This document shows positions 34,306-43,061 of a stretch of 64,000 bases of DNA, piece by piece. The notes under the pieces are model-generated. The model ran no database searches and had not been told where the DNA came from. It worked only from the letters and a program-made list of their open reading frames with translations. The stretch covers positions 1-64,000 of the forward strand of contig JAZOCE010000001.1 in assembly GCA_045596365.1 (NCBI GenBank). The letters are read 5' to 3'. The position numbers and the translations under genes are program-made. The DNA comes from RGIG4079 sp045596365. GTDB lineage: Bacteria > Bacteroidota > Bacteroidia > Bacteroidales > Muribaculaceae. Position 1 is the stretch's first letter, and each line of letters opens with the position of its first letter.

Positions 34306-35433
34306 TTAAAATAGTTCTTTTATTGCAGTTATAACGCGATGAATATCCTCGTCGCTTAGACTTGAACCACTTGGAAGGCATAAGCCTTGATCAAACAATG
34401 TTTCTGCAACATTGCCACCATAGTAAGGCGCATCTTTGTAGATGGGTTGCATGTGCATAGGTCGCCACAAAAGTCTAGTTTCAATATTTTCTACCTCAAG
34501 GGTAATTCTTATTTCATCAGGAGTTTTGCCCGTTTTAGGAGATATTAAAATAGTTGTCAGCCAGAAATTAGATTGATAATCGCTGTTAGGATTATCTAAT
34601 ATTGTCAATCCTTCAATATTGGATAATTCTGATTTATAAATGTCATGAATTTCTTGGCGACGAGCTACATGCTCAGCAAGAACATCCATTTGCCCACAAC
34701 CTATACCGGCGCATACATTACTCATGCGGTAGTTATATCCTATAACTTCATGATAATAGTATGGTCGATTTTCGCGAGCTTGTGTTGCGTAGAATTTTAC
34801 GCGTTGTGCAGTTTCATTATTTGGACATATTAATGCGCCACCACCCGACGTTGTAATGATTTTGTTTCCATTAAAGCTTAATGCGCCATATTCACCTAAT
34901 GTTCCACACATGCGACCTTTGTATTCTGAGCCTAAAGCCTCTGCGGCATCTTCAAGCACCGGAATGCCATATTTTTGTGCAATAGCATTAATCTCATCCA
35001 TTTTAGCCGGCATACCGTATAAATGAACAGGTATTATAGCCTTTGGGTATTTGCCTGTAACATTTTTTCTGTCAATAATAGCTTTTTCAAGAGCGACAGG
35101 GCACATGTTCCATGTTTCAGGTTCGCTATCAACAAACACAGGTTTTGCACCTTGGTAGCAAATAGGGTTTGCACTAGCAGAGAACGTAAATGATTGGCAT
35201 ATTACCTCATCATCTTTACCCACACCAAGCATCACTAACCCTAAATGTAGAGCCGCCGTTCCGGCACTCAACGCAACGAGCTTTCCGTCGCCTAAATATT
35301 CTTCAAGTCGTCGTTCAAATTCATCAACATTTGGGCCAAGAGGCACAATCCAATTAGTGCGGAACGCCTCATCAACCCAATTCTTTTCAGTCCCACCCAT
35401 ATGGGCCAACGACAACAAAATCCTCTCTTTCAT
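34306..35433 (-). CDS. DegT/DnrJ/EryC1/StrS family sugar aminotransferase
   Basis: A 375-residue PLP-dependent enzyme that aminates a keto-sugar nucleotide. Landmarks are VPLGPNVDEFERRLEEY, ALSAGTAALHLGL, the VDSEPETWNM region, VPVHLYGMPAKM, EDAAEALGSEYKG and SFNGNKIITTSGGGAL, where the Lys of NGNK is the PLP lysine. The C-terminus has HMQPIYKDAPYYGG and GLCLPSGSSL. This loop type occurs in aminotransferases acting on UDP-4-keto-6-deoxy sugars such as those for bacillosamine or AAT-Gal, but the substrate is unproven. Its start overlaps the SGNH-like gene by 4 bases. No matching 4,6-dehydratase for a UDP-sugar is in the locus. Confidence 0.9.
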   Translation of the reverse strand: MKERILLSLAHMGGTEKNWVDEAFRTNWIVPLGPNVDEFERRLEEYLGDGKLVALSAGTAALHLGLVMLGVGKDDEVICQSFTFSASANPICYQGAKPVFVDSEPETWNMCPVALEKAIIDRKNVTGKYPKAIIPVHLYGMPAKMDEINAIAQKYGIPVLEDAAEALGSEYKGRMCGTLGEYGALSFNGNKIITTSGGGALICPNNETAQRVKFYATQARENRPYYYHEVIGYNYRMSNVCAGIGCGQMDVLAEHVARRQEIHDIYKSELSNIEGLTILDNPNSDYQSNFWLTTILISPKTGKTPDEIRITLEVENIETRLLWRPMHMQPIYKDAPYYGGNVAETLFDQGLCLPSGSSLSDEDIHRVITAIKELF

Positions 35434-36323
35434 TGTTGCTGTATATAATTTTGTTTATGTAAAACTTCTTTTTCAAGATATTCGGAAAAAACTTTCGCCC
35501 CTTTATAATTTAGGTGGTCTAAATCGCCAAAACAACTATCTGGTAGTTGTAAATCTCTAAAATCATAAAATGGAATATCAGAATATTTCTCTTTATATAT
35601 TTGTTTATAATATATTGAATCTAAAAAACATTTATTGTGTTGAGGTGGACACATAAAAATAAGCGTAAGGTTATTTTTATTGCAATATTCAATTGTTTTA
35701 TCTATAAAGTATATAGACAACCAATCGATATATCTTCTTTCGCGAAAATTGCTTCTTTTTTTTATATCTTCATTTAATTTATCTCGTTTTAGATACAAAT
35801 AGCCACCTATATTATTCAGTTTGGTTATATTAACACTCCTTAAATAAAAAGGAGATAATAATTCATATAATTTTAGCCAATTAAACGGGTGTGTAATGTG
35901 ATTTTCAATATAACCAAAAGAAGACGACTTAAAAATTTCAAAAATATCATCTATATCATATGTATCAAAAAAATAAGGTGAGTATAATATTGGAGCAAAA
36001 GTCGTATCAGATCGTTGTCGAAATATAACATTATCGTAGCCTATAATTATAGTATCAATTTGAGGATTATATATGTCTAATAATTTAACTTTAGAGTATA
36101 TAAATTCCATTTTTTCTGCACTACGTGCAAAGTTGAAACTATTTTTTACAATTGTATCATTAACAGAACATTCAATATGAGAGTTCCCTAAAAATACAAT
36201 TTGTTCATTATTAGGTAACTTCATTAGTTCATCTCTTGTAGAACATACTAACATCCAAAATAGTACGAACATTAATATTGTAGTTGCAATAAATGCAAAT
36301 ATTTTGAATATAAACTTTTTCAT
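35430..36323 (-). CDS. Membrane-anchored SGNH-like protein, partner of MBOAT acyltransferase
   Basis: A 297-residue protein with one N-terminal membrane segment (FKIFAFIATTILMFVLFWML) and an exported domain. FLGNSHIECS looks like block I of an SGNH fold (Ser in GNSH), and DLDHLNYKGA near the end looks like block V (DxxH). YDFRDLQLPDS is between them. It lies 4 bases after the MBOAT gene; MBOAT proteins are typically paired with such periplasmic proteins (DltD, AlgJ/AlgX analogues) that pass the acyl group to a polymer. Start ATG 36323 is placed so the membrane segment follows directly. Fold assignment is by motif only. Confidence 0.75.
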   Translation of the reverse strand: MKKFIFKIFAFIATTILMFVLFWMLVCSTRDELMKLPNNEQIVFLGNSHIECSVNDTIVKNSFNFARSAEKMEFIYSKVKLLDIYNPQIDTIIIGYDNVIFRQRSDTTFAPILYSPYFFDTYDIDDIFEIFKSSSFGYIENHITHPFNWLKLYELLSPFYLRSVNITKLNNIGGYLYLKRDKLNEDIKKRSNFRERRYIDWLSIYFIDKTIEYCNKNNLTLIFMCPPQHNKCFLDSIYYKQIYKEKYSDIPFYDFRDLQLPDSCFGDLDHLNYKGAKVFSEYLEKEVLHKQNYIQQQ

Positions 36324-36327
36324 AATG

Positions 36328-37776
36328 TTAGAATTGGAAATAAATAAATGTCTCTTGTCCTCCGGCAAATATTGTAAAAATGAGAATGATAAATAAATAT
36401 ATACTCCATCTGATAGGACGATATTTAATATTGCTGATTTCTAATCCGAAATCTTGTTTGCGTTGTATCCAATCAATAATTTGCAATATAATTATAAAGC
36501 CAATTGTGTATGTCAACTTTATTAATCCAATTTCAGTATCTCTGAAATTCGGTATTGCAAATATAGAGCTATTGAACATATTGACAACATAATCATAAGC
36601 CATTGAGATGGATTCAGCTCGGAATAATATCCATCCAAAAACTACTAAAATAAAAGTTAATGTTATTTCTCCGATTTCTTTCAATGATGGGATAAATTTA
36701 TTTGGAGATATAATATTCTCTCTCTTTTTATTTTTGCCCAATAAAATTAGAAGGGCAATAAGGATTCCGTTGTATGTACCCCATGCAACAAATGTCCAAT
36801 TTGCCCCATGCCACAATCCACTCAAAAGGAATACAATAAGGATATTGCGAATAGATATAAGTTTTGATACGCGACTTCCACCTAAAGGGATATAAACATA
36901 ATCAATAAACCATTTATTTAGTGAGATATGCCAGCGTCTCCAAAATTCAGATATATCACGAGAGAAATATGGTAAATTGAAGTTTTTCATTAGGTTGATT
37001 CCAAATAATCTAGCTGTTCCGATGGCGATATCAGAATATCCGGAGAAATCACCATATATTTGAAATGTAAAGAATAATGCTCCTAATAGCAATAAACTAC
37101 CATTACATTCTTGGTAATTATCAAAAATTTCATTTGCAAGAAATGCACAATTATCAGCAATTATTATTTTCTTGAAAAAACCCCAAAGAATTTGACGCAA
37201 GCCAATAACTGCATTATTATAATCAAACGAGCGAGGTTTTAGGAATTGAGGTAGTAGGTTTGTTGATCGTTCAATTGGCCCGGCGACAAGTTGAGGAAAA
37301 AATGAAATAAAAGAGGTAAATGCGATGAAATCTTTTGTGGCAGTAGTGTCTTTACGATAAACATCAATTGTGTAGCTTAAAGCTTGAAATGTATAGAAGC
37401 TAATGCCAACTGGTAAAATTATATCTAAAGTAACCCAATCTAATTGATAGTCAAATTGAGAAAATAATAATTGCAGATTGTCAGCAAAGAAGTTAAAATA
37501 TTTATAGTATCCTAATATCGCAAGATTTATGATAATATTCATTGCGCATATTAGTTTTCCTTTGTTGCGATATTTATTTATTAATATACCACTTAGATAG
37601 CTGAAAAATGTTGTGATAAATATAAGAATAAGAAAACGCCAATCCCACCAACCATAAAAAATATAGCTAGTTACTACAACTAATAGATTTTGAATATGTA
37701 ATTTTTTGAAAATAAACCAATATAGAATAAATACTATTGGTAAAAAAATCAAAAATTGAAATGAATTAAAAAGCAT
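36328..37776 (-). CDS. MBOAT family O-acyltransferase (AlgI/DltB-like)
   Basis: A 482-residue polytopic membrane protein. It starts with MLFNSFQFLIFLPIVF, typical of the AlgI group, with SYIFYGWWDWRFL, YYKYFNFF, LPVGISFYTFQALSYTIDVYRKD and QLVAGPIER. ISEFWRRWHISLN and GLWHGANWTFVAWGTYNG follow and contain the family's active-site His. It should move an acyl group, commonly acetyl, across the membrane for O-acylation of the polysaccharide. The SGNH-like gene follows it after 4 bases, forming the usual pair. Confidence 0.93.
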   Translation of the reverse strand: MLFNSFQFLIFLPIVFILYWFIFKKLHIQNLLVVVTSYIFYGWWDWRFLILIFITTFFSYLSGILINKYRNKGKLICAMNIIINLAILGYYKYFNFFADNLQLLFSQFDYQLDWVTLDIILPVGISFYTFQALSYTIDVYRKDTTATKDFIAFTSFISFFPQLVAGPIERSTNLLPQFLKPRSFDYNNAVIGLRQILWGFFKKIIIADNCAFLANEIFDNYQECNGSLLLLGALFFTFQIYGDFSGYSDIAIGTARLFGINLMKNFNLPYFSRDISEFWRRWHISLNKWFIDYVYIPLGGSRVSKLISIRNILIVFLLSGLWHGANWTFVAWGTYNGILIALLILLGKNKKRENIISPNKFIPSLKEIGEITLTFILVVFGWILFRAESISMAYDYVVNMFNSSIFAIPNFRDTEIGLIKLTYTIGFIIILQIIDWIQRKQDFGLEISNIKYRPIRWSIYLFIILIFTIFAGGQETFIYFQF

Positions 37777-37784
37777 AGGACCTA

Positions 37785-38849
37785 TTATTTAAATTCTCCA
37801 ATTTTTAAAGGAGTGTAATGTTCTACATATATAGGTAAATTGTCAACATCACGAAGAATTAAATTATCTTCAGAATATATTTTTTCAATTTCAGGAGAAA
37901 TTTCATTTATCCTACCTAATGCGCATAATAGTTGATATTCTGCCAAATTGAATCCAGCATTAGCAAATGAAGAACTGAAAGCGACATGTCTAATATTAAT
38001 TTCTGTAATAAAAGGATTGTTATTTTCATCTGCTTTAAGGTCTACAACAACTAGACCGTTTGGATTTGTATTTAATTTATCGCATATAATATTAATTCCT
38101 TTTAATGCAGTCTCTTTAATCTTATTGTTATTAAGCAATCGACCTTTTGCTGTGTTTCCTGTAATACCAGATATAGCAACTTTTGACATTATATATTCTA
38201 TTCTTTCAGCAATTGCAAGTTTTAGTAATTTACCATTATAAAACAGGCAAAAAACACCATAGTTGCCACCCGGCAAATACTGTGATATTTGAAATTCATT
38301 AATTCCTGTGTTAATATTTACCCACGCTTGTAGTTCTTTTAAATTAGTTGCTTTGAATGAACCTTTTCCAGAAGCAGTTCCTGCAGATGCATCTCTAATC
38401 CAAACGGGGTAATTTAGAGGTGGTTCATATTTGGGATTTAATATTTTCTCAGATGCAATGTTAAAACTTTTAGGTGTTAAATTGTAACATTCAAGAGTAT
38501 TAAAGACTTCTTTTTTACTAATTGCTAATTCACAAAATGGAGCATTAGGTACAATATGTGGTATATTAAATGGATTTTTTGCCCAGTATAAAACTTCAAT
38601 TTCAGGAACAATTATTGCTGCGTCTGGTTTTTCTTTTTGTATGATTTCTTGTGCAATTTCGTTATATTTAGAGTCTGTAACAGCAGGCACTTTATATATT
38701 CTGTCAAAGAGCCCCTCATATAACCCATATAAAGTGTTTGCCATATCCCAACCAATAAACTCAGCATCTTTAAATATTGGGCTTATACGTAATGATCTTA
38801 CGACGCTTCTTGCCGATACAGCACATGCTCCAGTAATTAATATTTTCAT
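37785..38849 (-). CDS. ATP-grasp ligase of the polysaccharide locus
   Basis: A 354-residue protein. The N-terminal Rossmann-like pre-ATP domain begins MKILITGACAVSARSVVRSL; the ATP-grasp core has NYPVWIRDASAGTASGKGSF (nucleotide loop) and the metal-binding VVVDLKADENNNPFITEINIRH with Asp, Glu and Asn. It resembles the carbamoyl-phosphate-synthase-like ATP-grasp proteins found in surface-glycan clusters. A carboxylate-amine ligation, for example joining an amino acid or acid group to an amino sugar, is plausible given the aminotransferase three genes on. Substrates are unknown. Its first base overlaps the stop of the sugar transferase upstream. Confidence 0.82.
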   Translation of the reverse strand: MKILITGACAVSARSVVRSLRISPIFKDAEFIGWDMANTLYGLYEGLFDRIYKVPAVTDSKYNEIAQEIIQKEKPDAAIIVPEIEVLYWAKNPFNIPHIVPNAPFCELAISKKEVFNTLECYNLTPKSFNIASEKILNPKYEPPLNYPVWIRDASAGTASGKGSFKATNLKELQAWVNINTGINEFQISQYLPGGNYGVFCLFYNGKLLKLAIAERIEYIMSKVAISGITGNTAKGRLLNNNKIKETALKGINIICDKLNTNPNGLVVVDLKADENNNPFITEINIRHVAFSSSFANAGFNLAEYQLLCALGRINEISPEIEKIYSEDNLILRDVDNLPIYVEHYTPLKIGEFK

Positions 38850-39466
38850 TATATAATCTTGTTTATTCGTTCAATATCTAAATAGTTTTCTTTTTTTTCA
38901 ACAACGACACCGTCGTGTTTTAATACTTTTACAAGGGTTGATAATAAAATTTTTAAATCAATTTTAAATGATATGTTTTTGGCGTATTCAACATCTAACC
39001 TAAGTCTATCATCCCAATTTAATGCATTTCTACCGGATATTTGAGCTAACCCTGTAATACCTGGACGAACAGAATGTCTTATCCTTTCAGTAGGAGTATA
39101 ATATGGTAGATATCTAATTAATAACGGTCTTGGACCAATAAAAGACATGTCTCCATTGAATACATTCCACAATTGAGGAAGTTCATCAATAGATGTTTTA
39201 CGAATAAATTTACCTACTTTAGTTAGTCTGATATTATCTGGTAATAACTCACCATTTTCATCTCGTTTATCGGTCATTGACTTAAATTTGTAAATTTTGA
39301 ATATTTTTTCATTTTTACCAGGGCGCTCTTGAAAGAAAAATGCGCCAGCACCTTTATTTGCAGAAGAGAGCCAAATCCACAATATTATAATTATAGGACT
39401 AAGACATAATAATGCTATACCAGATAAACTTATATCTAATATTCGTTTAATATAATTTCTATACAT
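38849..39466 (-). CDS. Initiating sugar transferase (bacterial sugar transferase/PglC-type)
   Basis: A 205-residue monotopic phosphoglycosyltransferase: YRNYIKRILDISLSG with a hydrophobic re-entrant helix (IALLCLSPIIIILWIWL), FFQERPGKNEKIFKIYKFKSM (basic, active-site region), GKFIRKTSIDELPQLWNVFNGDMSFIGPRPL and RHSVRPGITGLAQISGRN. Length matches the minimal PglC/WcaJ catalytic core. It transfers a sugar-1-P to undecaprenyl phosphate, so it probably starts the repeat unit here. It overlaps the acetyltransferase gene by 8 bases and ATP-grasp by 1, which indicates coupled translation. Confidence 0.94.
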   Translation of the reverse strand: MYRNYIKRILDISLSGIALLCLSPIIIILWIWLSSANKGAGAFFFQERPGKNEKIFKIYKFKSMTDKRDENGELLPDNIRLTKVGKFIRKTSIDELPQLWNVFNGDMSFIGPRPLLIRYLPYYTPTERIRHSVRPGITGLAQISGRNALNWDDRLRLDVEYAKNISFKIDLKILLSTLVKVLKHDGVVVEKKENYLDIERINKII

Positions 39467-40061
39467 TATAATCTATTGTTTTAGGATGAAAACTACCAAC
39501 ATAAGCATATGAGCCATCGTATGATATAATTTTAGATGGTGAACCCACTGCAACAGAATTTTCAGGTATATCTTTAGTTACAACAGAAGAGACCCCAATC
39601 ATTGCTCGATCTCCGATTTTTACACCTCCTAATATTTTCGCGTTGTTACCAATATACACATAATCACCAATAATTGGATATTCAAATTGTGCAGTCTTTT
39701 TATTATATCCGACTGCAATAATCACTTCTGGAGATAAATTAACATTTTTGCCTACTTGTGCAAAGACATTAATTCTTGTCCCCCCAAAATGCCCGATATA
39801 TAAACCTGGACCAATTTTAGTTTTATATGGTATCTCAATGCCATATTTAAAAGTATAATGTCTTAACAATATACGAAATATGGGATAAATCATAATTAAA
39901 TATTTCTTTTTATTGAGATAGTTACACCATCTAAGTAAAAAGGTGTATCTAAATCCCGGAATAAACCAGGCCCGACAAAATGCCTTAAATGTGCAAGATG
40001 TCATGTAACGAAATAAATCAGCACTTATGTAAAAATGCAAATCTTTTAAACTATTTATCAT
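39459..40061 (-). CDS. Serine acetyltransferase-like hexapeptide-repeat acyltransferase
   Basis: A 200-residue protein with a helical N-terminal part (residues 1-80, basic, with CTFKAFCRAWFIPGFRYTFLLRW) and a left-handed beta-helix from about 85. Hexapeptide repeats are visible in IGPGLYIGHFGG, INVFAQVGKNVNLSPEV, IGDYVYIGNNAKILGGVKIGDRAMIGVSSVV and VAVGSPSKII. The layout matches CysE-like acetyltransferases that acetylate sugars in polysaccharide clusters. Acceptor unknown. It overlaps its neighbours on both sides (11 and 8 bases). Confidence 0.88.
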   Translation of the reverse strand: MINSLKDLHFYISADLFRYMTSCTFKAFCRAWFIPGFRYTFLLRWCNYLNKKKYLIMIYPIFRILLRHYTFKYGIEIPYKTKIGPGLYIGHFGGTRINVFAQVGKNVNLSPEVIIAVGYNKKTAQFEYPIIGDYVYIGNNAKILGGVKIGDRAMIGVSSVVTKDIPENSVAVGSPSKIISYDGSYAYVGSFHPKTIDYNV

Positions 40062-41106
40062 GATATAAATTATTATATTTTTTAGCCATTATATTAATGT
40101 CATATTGTTTTGCTTTTACTTGACATGCTATAGTGATTTGTTTATATCGTTCAGTATTTTTACATAGGGATTTTATTTCGTGAGCAAGAGTTTTTTCATC
40201 TCCATGTGGAAATAGAATACCATTTTCATTAACGATCTCTCTTAACCCATCAACATCACTTGCAATAAATGGTCGCCCTGATGCCATTCCCTCAATCGAT
40301 GAAAGGCTTAACCCTTCCCAGTGAGAAGAAAGAACAACTATATCGGTTTGCTCTAATAATTCTGGGATGTCATTACGTATTCCCCAAAATTTTACTCTGT
40401 TTTCTAATGATTGGGATGTTACAAGATTTTCTAACTCTTGTCTTCTTTCTCCATCGCCAATCAGCCATAGCTTGAAATTCTCAGGTAACAATGATAGAGC
40501 CCGAATCAATGTATCTTGGTCTTTCTGATATCTGAATCCGGCAATCATTGTTATAATAAATTCCTTCTTGTTTGTTATATCTTTAATTGGTTTCAAATAT
40601 TGGTCAAGATTGATACCATTATAAATGATGGTATTATTAACATTCTTGCCATGATAAATTCTTAATGATGTTAATGCTTGATCAGAGATGCAAATAGTTT
40701 TTTCGTAGCGAGTATACATCCATTTATCTATTGGCTTATACCACCACCAATCACGGCGACGATTGGTGGTGTTATGCTCTGTAGTATAAAATACTACAGA
40801 GCATAACATGCTACAAATTGCAACAAACAATTGGCATGCTGTATTGTGTGTATGTACAATATCATATTTGTTTAGATATTTGCGTAGCCTAAATATATTC
40901 AATGGATTGTAAACATTACCGCCTACCGACAGAGTGTGAATTTTTATCCCGGTATTTTCTAACTCTTCATAAAATGGAGTGCGAGTGCCATCAAACAGCA
41001 ATAATTCTACATCATTACCCATATCTCTAAGTCTAGGCAACAAATCAACCATCAATTTTTCTGCACCACCAGTACGTAGTGATGTAATTACATGTAGTAT
41101 TTTCAT
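40051..41106 (-). CDS. Glycosyltransferase family 4 protein
   Basis: A 351-residue GT-B retaining glycosyltransferase acting at the cytoplasmic face. The N-terminal domain starts MKILHVITSLRTGGAEKLMVDL and has DIVHTHNTACQLF and YTTEHNTTNRRR. The C-terminal domain has IAGFRYQKDQDTLI, LIGDGERR and SSHWEGLSLSSIEGMASGRP (EX7E). Sugar specificity is not predictable. Unusually, two adjacent perfect inverted repeats lie inside the coding sequence at 40742-40807 (listed separately). Confidence 0.93.
   Translation of the reverse strand: MKILHVITSLRTGGAEKLMVDLLPRLRDMGNDVELLLFDGTRTPFYEELENTGIKIHTLSVGGNVYNPLNIFRLRKYLNKYDIVHTHNTACQLFVAICSMLCSVVFYTTEHNTTNRRRDWWWYKPIDKWMYTRYEKTICISDQALTSLRIYHGKNVNNTIIYNGINLDQYLKPIKDITNKKEFIITMIAGFRYQKDQDTLIRALSLLPENFKLWLIGDGERRQELENLVTSQSLENRVKFWGIRNDIPELLEQTDIVVLSSHWEGLSLSSIEGMASGRPFIASDVDGLREIVNENGILFPHGDEKTLAHEIKSLCKNTERYKQITIACQVKAKQYDINIMAKKYNNLYHDK
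40742..40807. repeat. Two adjacent perfect inverted repeats inside a glycosyltransferase gene
   Basis: Repeat 1: caccaccaatc (40742-40752) and gattggtggtg (40761-40771) around an 8-base loop. Repeat 2: gttatgctctgtagta (40771-40786) and tactacagagcataac (40792-40807) around taaaa. They share base 40771 and are in frame within the GT4 gene. No T-run follows on either strand, so they are not ordinary terminators. Confidence 0.9.
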
Positions 41107-41975
41107 CGAGTTGAAAGTTTATCAATTATATAATAAGCATAACCTAATGGAATAGCATACATGGATATAATGCCTATTTGTTTTATTTTTCTAAAAAATG
41201 ATGTTTTATTATATGGGGCAAACCGCCAATAGTTTATAGCTGTTTTTATTTGTTCCTTTAGGGGTATCGGCATTGTGTAATATTCCGAATAATAAAGCGC
41301 TGTTGCTTGTGGGTTTAGTTTTCGTAATTTCGTCATTTGTGCAGTTAGTCCATCATTACGATATTCACATATATATACAGCTTTATTGGTATATCGCAAT
41401 ATATAATTGATAGCTACACGATTCCAAATGAGAGCTTCTGTTACAAATTTTTCATTTTTAAATATTGGAAATGGATATTGACGTAAAATCGCTGTTTTAT
41501 ATATTTCAGCTAAGTCTCCTTTTATATGAAGCTTATTGCGTATCTCTAATGCAGAGCATTCTATTACAGATGGAAAAAATCCTCCACCAATACGGTCTCC
41601 GTTAGGAGTAACACGTATACCAGACAAGCCGGCGTATCTATTATTATTAATGATTTCTTGTGAATTATCTCTTATCCATTCAATTGCATCATTTGTAAGA
41701 TGGTCATCGCTGTCAACAATAAAGAATAGCTCACCTTTGGCTTCTTTGACGCCGAGGTTAATGGCTGTGTGTTTGCCCCCATTCTCTTTGTGAATATATC
41801 TAATTGTAATTTTATTCTCAGAGATATATGAGTTTATCAATTCTTGAGTGTTGTCAGTTGAGCCATCATCAACAACGAGCCACTCAAAATCATTGCATGT
41901 TTGCTGGCATAGAGATTTATATAATTTACCTATTATATAAGCTCGATTGTATGTCGGAGTAAAAACTGTAATCAT
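41103..41975 (-). CDS. Glycosyltransferase family 2 protein
   Basis: A 290-residue GT-A inverting glycosyltransferase. TVFTPTYNRAYIIGKLY at the start, VVDDGSTDNT, KENGGKHTAINLGV and the metal-binding DxD as VDSDDHL (about residues 88-94) are typical. A short C-terminal hydrophobic or amphipathic part (IGIISMYAIPLGYAYYI) may bind the membrane. It overlaps the next gene by 4 bases (ATGA type) and lies 5 bases after the polymerase gene. Confidence 0.93.
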   Translation of the reverse strand: MITVFTPTYNRAYIIGKLYKSLCQQTCNDFEWLVVDDGSTDNTQELINSYISENKITIRYIHKENGGKHTAINLGVKEAKGELFFIVDSDDHLTNDAIEWIRDNSQEIINNNRYAGLSGIRVTPNGDRIGGGFFPSVIECSALEIRNKLHIKGDLAEIYKTAILRQYPFPIFKNEKFVTEALIWNRVAINYILRYTNKAVYICEYRNDGLTAQMTKLRKLNPQATALYYSEYYTMPIPLKEQIKTAINYWRFAPYNKTSFFRKIKQIGIISMYAIPLGYAYYIIDKLSTR

Positions 41976-41980
41976 GTTAA

Positions 41981-43060
41981 TTATAATGAAAGAACAAATG
42001 TAATTGCGACGTTGAATAGTAGCATTAAGGCTATTTTGTTGTTTTGATGTCGGAATATATTACCGGTAAGTAGCGGGTACATTAAAATAATAGGCATTAA
42101 TGCCCATGAAAGATAGGCAAATCTGTCGGTGAAATTTGCTCTGATTACGAGTACCCAAAAAGAATTGGCAATTAAATATGTACAATATAGTATTGTATAA
42201 AATTTATCTTGAAAATGATGACGATAAATATAATAATATCCCATAACAATAGGAATTAGAGAATATATAACGAAATCCCATCTGAAGCCAACGTTATAGA
42301 GTGCTTTTGTTGGATCTTGCATAAGGTATATTTGTGTGCGATCATCTTCAAACGTTGATGCAAATATCCCTTCAAACCAACTCCCAAGAGAGATTGATAA
42401 TATTATACTAACTAACCAAATAGTAAAACACATTTTGGGCTTTTTTATAAATAATGCTGCTATGAAAGCGCTTAAAGTAAGCAACATTGACAAGTGGATG
42501 TTTATTGCACATAATGCCAATATTGCAAATGTAATTTTGCTTTGGTTATAAAATGTAAAGCCGAGGATTAGCAACGACATTGCAAGTCCGGCACGAATTG
42601 TATTTACTCCATATGCAACAAAAAACAATGATGTAACAAACATCATAAACATTATGAGAGTCCCATTGTTGTTTGTCATCCGTTTACTTGCCCATAAATA
42701 AGCTCCTGTGTATATCGCCGCAATTATAAAGAAATATATGACATAATTATCAGTTAATAACCTAATGAAAGAAGTCATAGCGTAAAATAAGGGCTCACTT
42801 GCAGCTGAAGCTGAACTAATAACTTCTCCGGAAAGAAACCCTATTGCATAAACTGTGTGATCGTCCCACCAATTATGTGAATCGACTGTTATTGTTGATA
42901 CAAATAGAATAAAAATTATTGATATTACAATACAAATAAAAGTCGAATTTATTGGGCGTTTCTTCGCAAATTGCTCAATGACAAATATTAGTCCAAATAT
43001 ATATATGAGATTTCGTAGTAGTGCTAATTGATTTATATGTTGCAGATATATTGCATCCAT
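41981..43060 (-). CDS. EpsG family O-antigen/capsule polymerase (Wzy-like)
   Basis: A 359-residue polytopic protein with about ten hydrophobic segments. YFFIIAAIYTGAYLWASKR, VNTIRAGLAMSLLILGFTFY and INIHLSMLL are hallmarks of the EpsG family. SHNWWDDHTVYAIGF lies in an early external loop, as in other family members. It is the only polymerase candidate in the locus and should join lipid-linked repeat units in the periplasm. No matching Wzx flippase gene is present between the visible ends of the locus. Confidence 0.88.
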   Translation of the reverse strand: MDAIYLQHINQLALLRNLIYIFGLIFVIEQFAKKRPINSTFICIVISIIFILFVSTITVDSHNWWDDHTVYAIGFLSGEVISSASAASEPLFYAMTSFIRLLTDNYVIYFFIIAAIYTGAYLWASKRMTNNNGTLIMFMMFVTSLFFVAYGVNTIRAGLAMSLLILGFTFYNQSKITFAILALCAINIHLSMLLTLSAFIAALFIKKPKMCFTIWLVSIILSISLGSWFEGIFASTFEDDRTQIYLMQDPTKALYNVGFRWDFVIYSLIPIVMGYYYIYRHHFQDKFYTILYCTYLIANSFWVLVIRANFTDRFAYLSWALMPIILMYPLLTGNIFRHQNNKIALMLLFNVAITFVLSL

Positions 43061-43061
43061 A

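Noticed and set aside
36328..37776. MBOAT protein as the missing flippase
   Set aside because: Its N-terminal motif, RRWH and GLWHGANW segments are those of O-acyltransferases, and it is paired with an SGNH-like gene.
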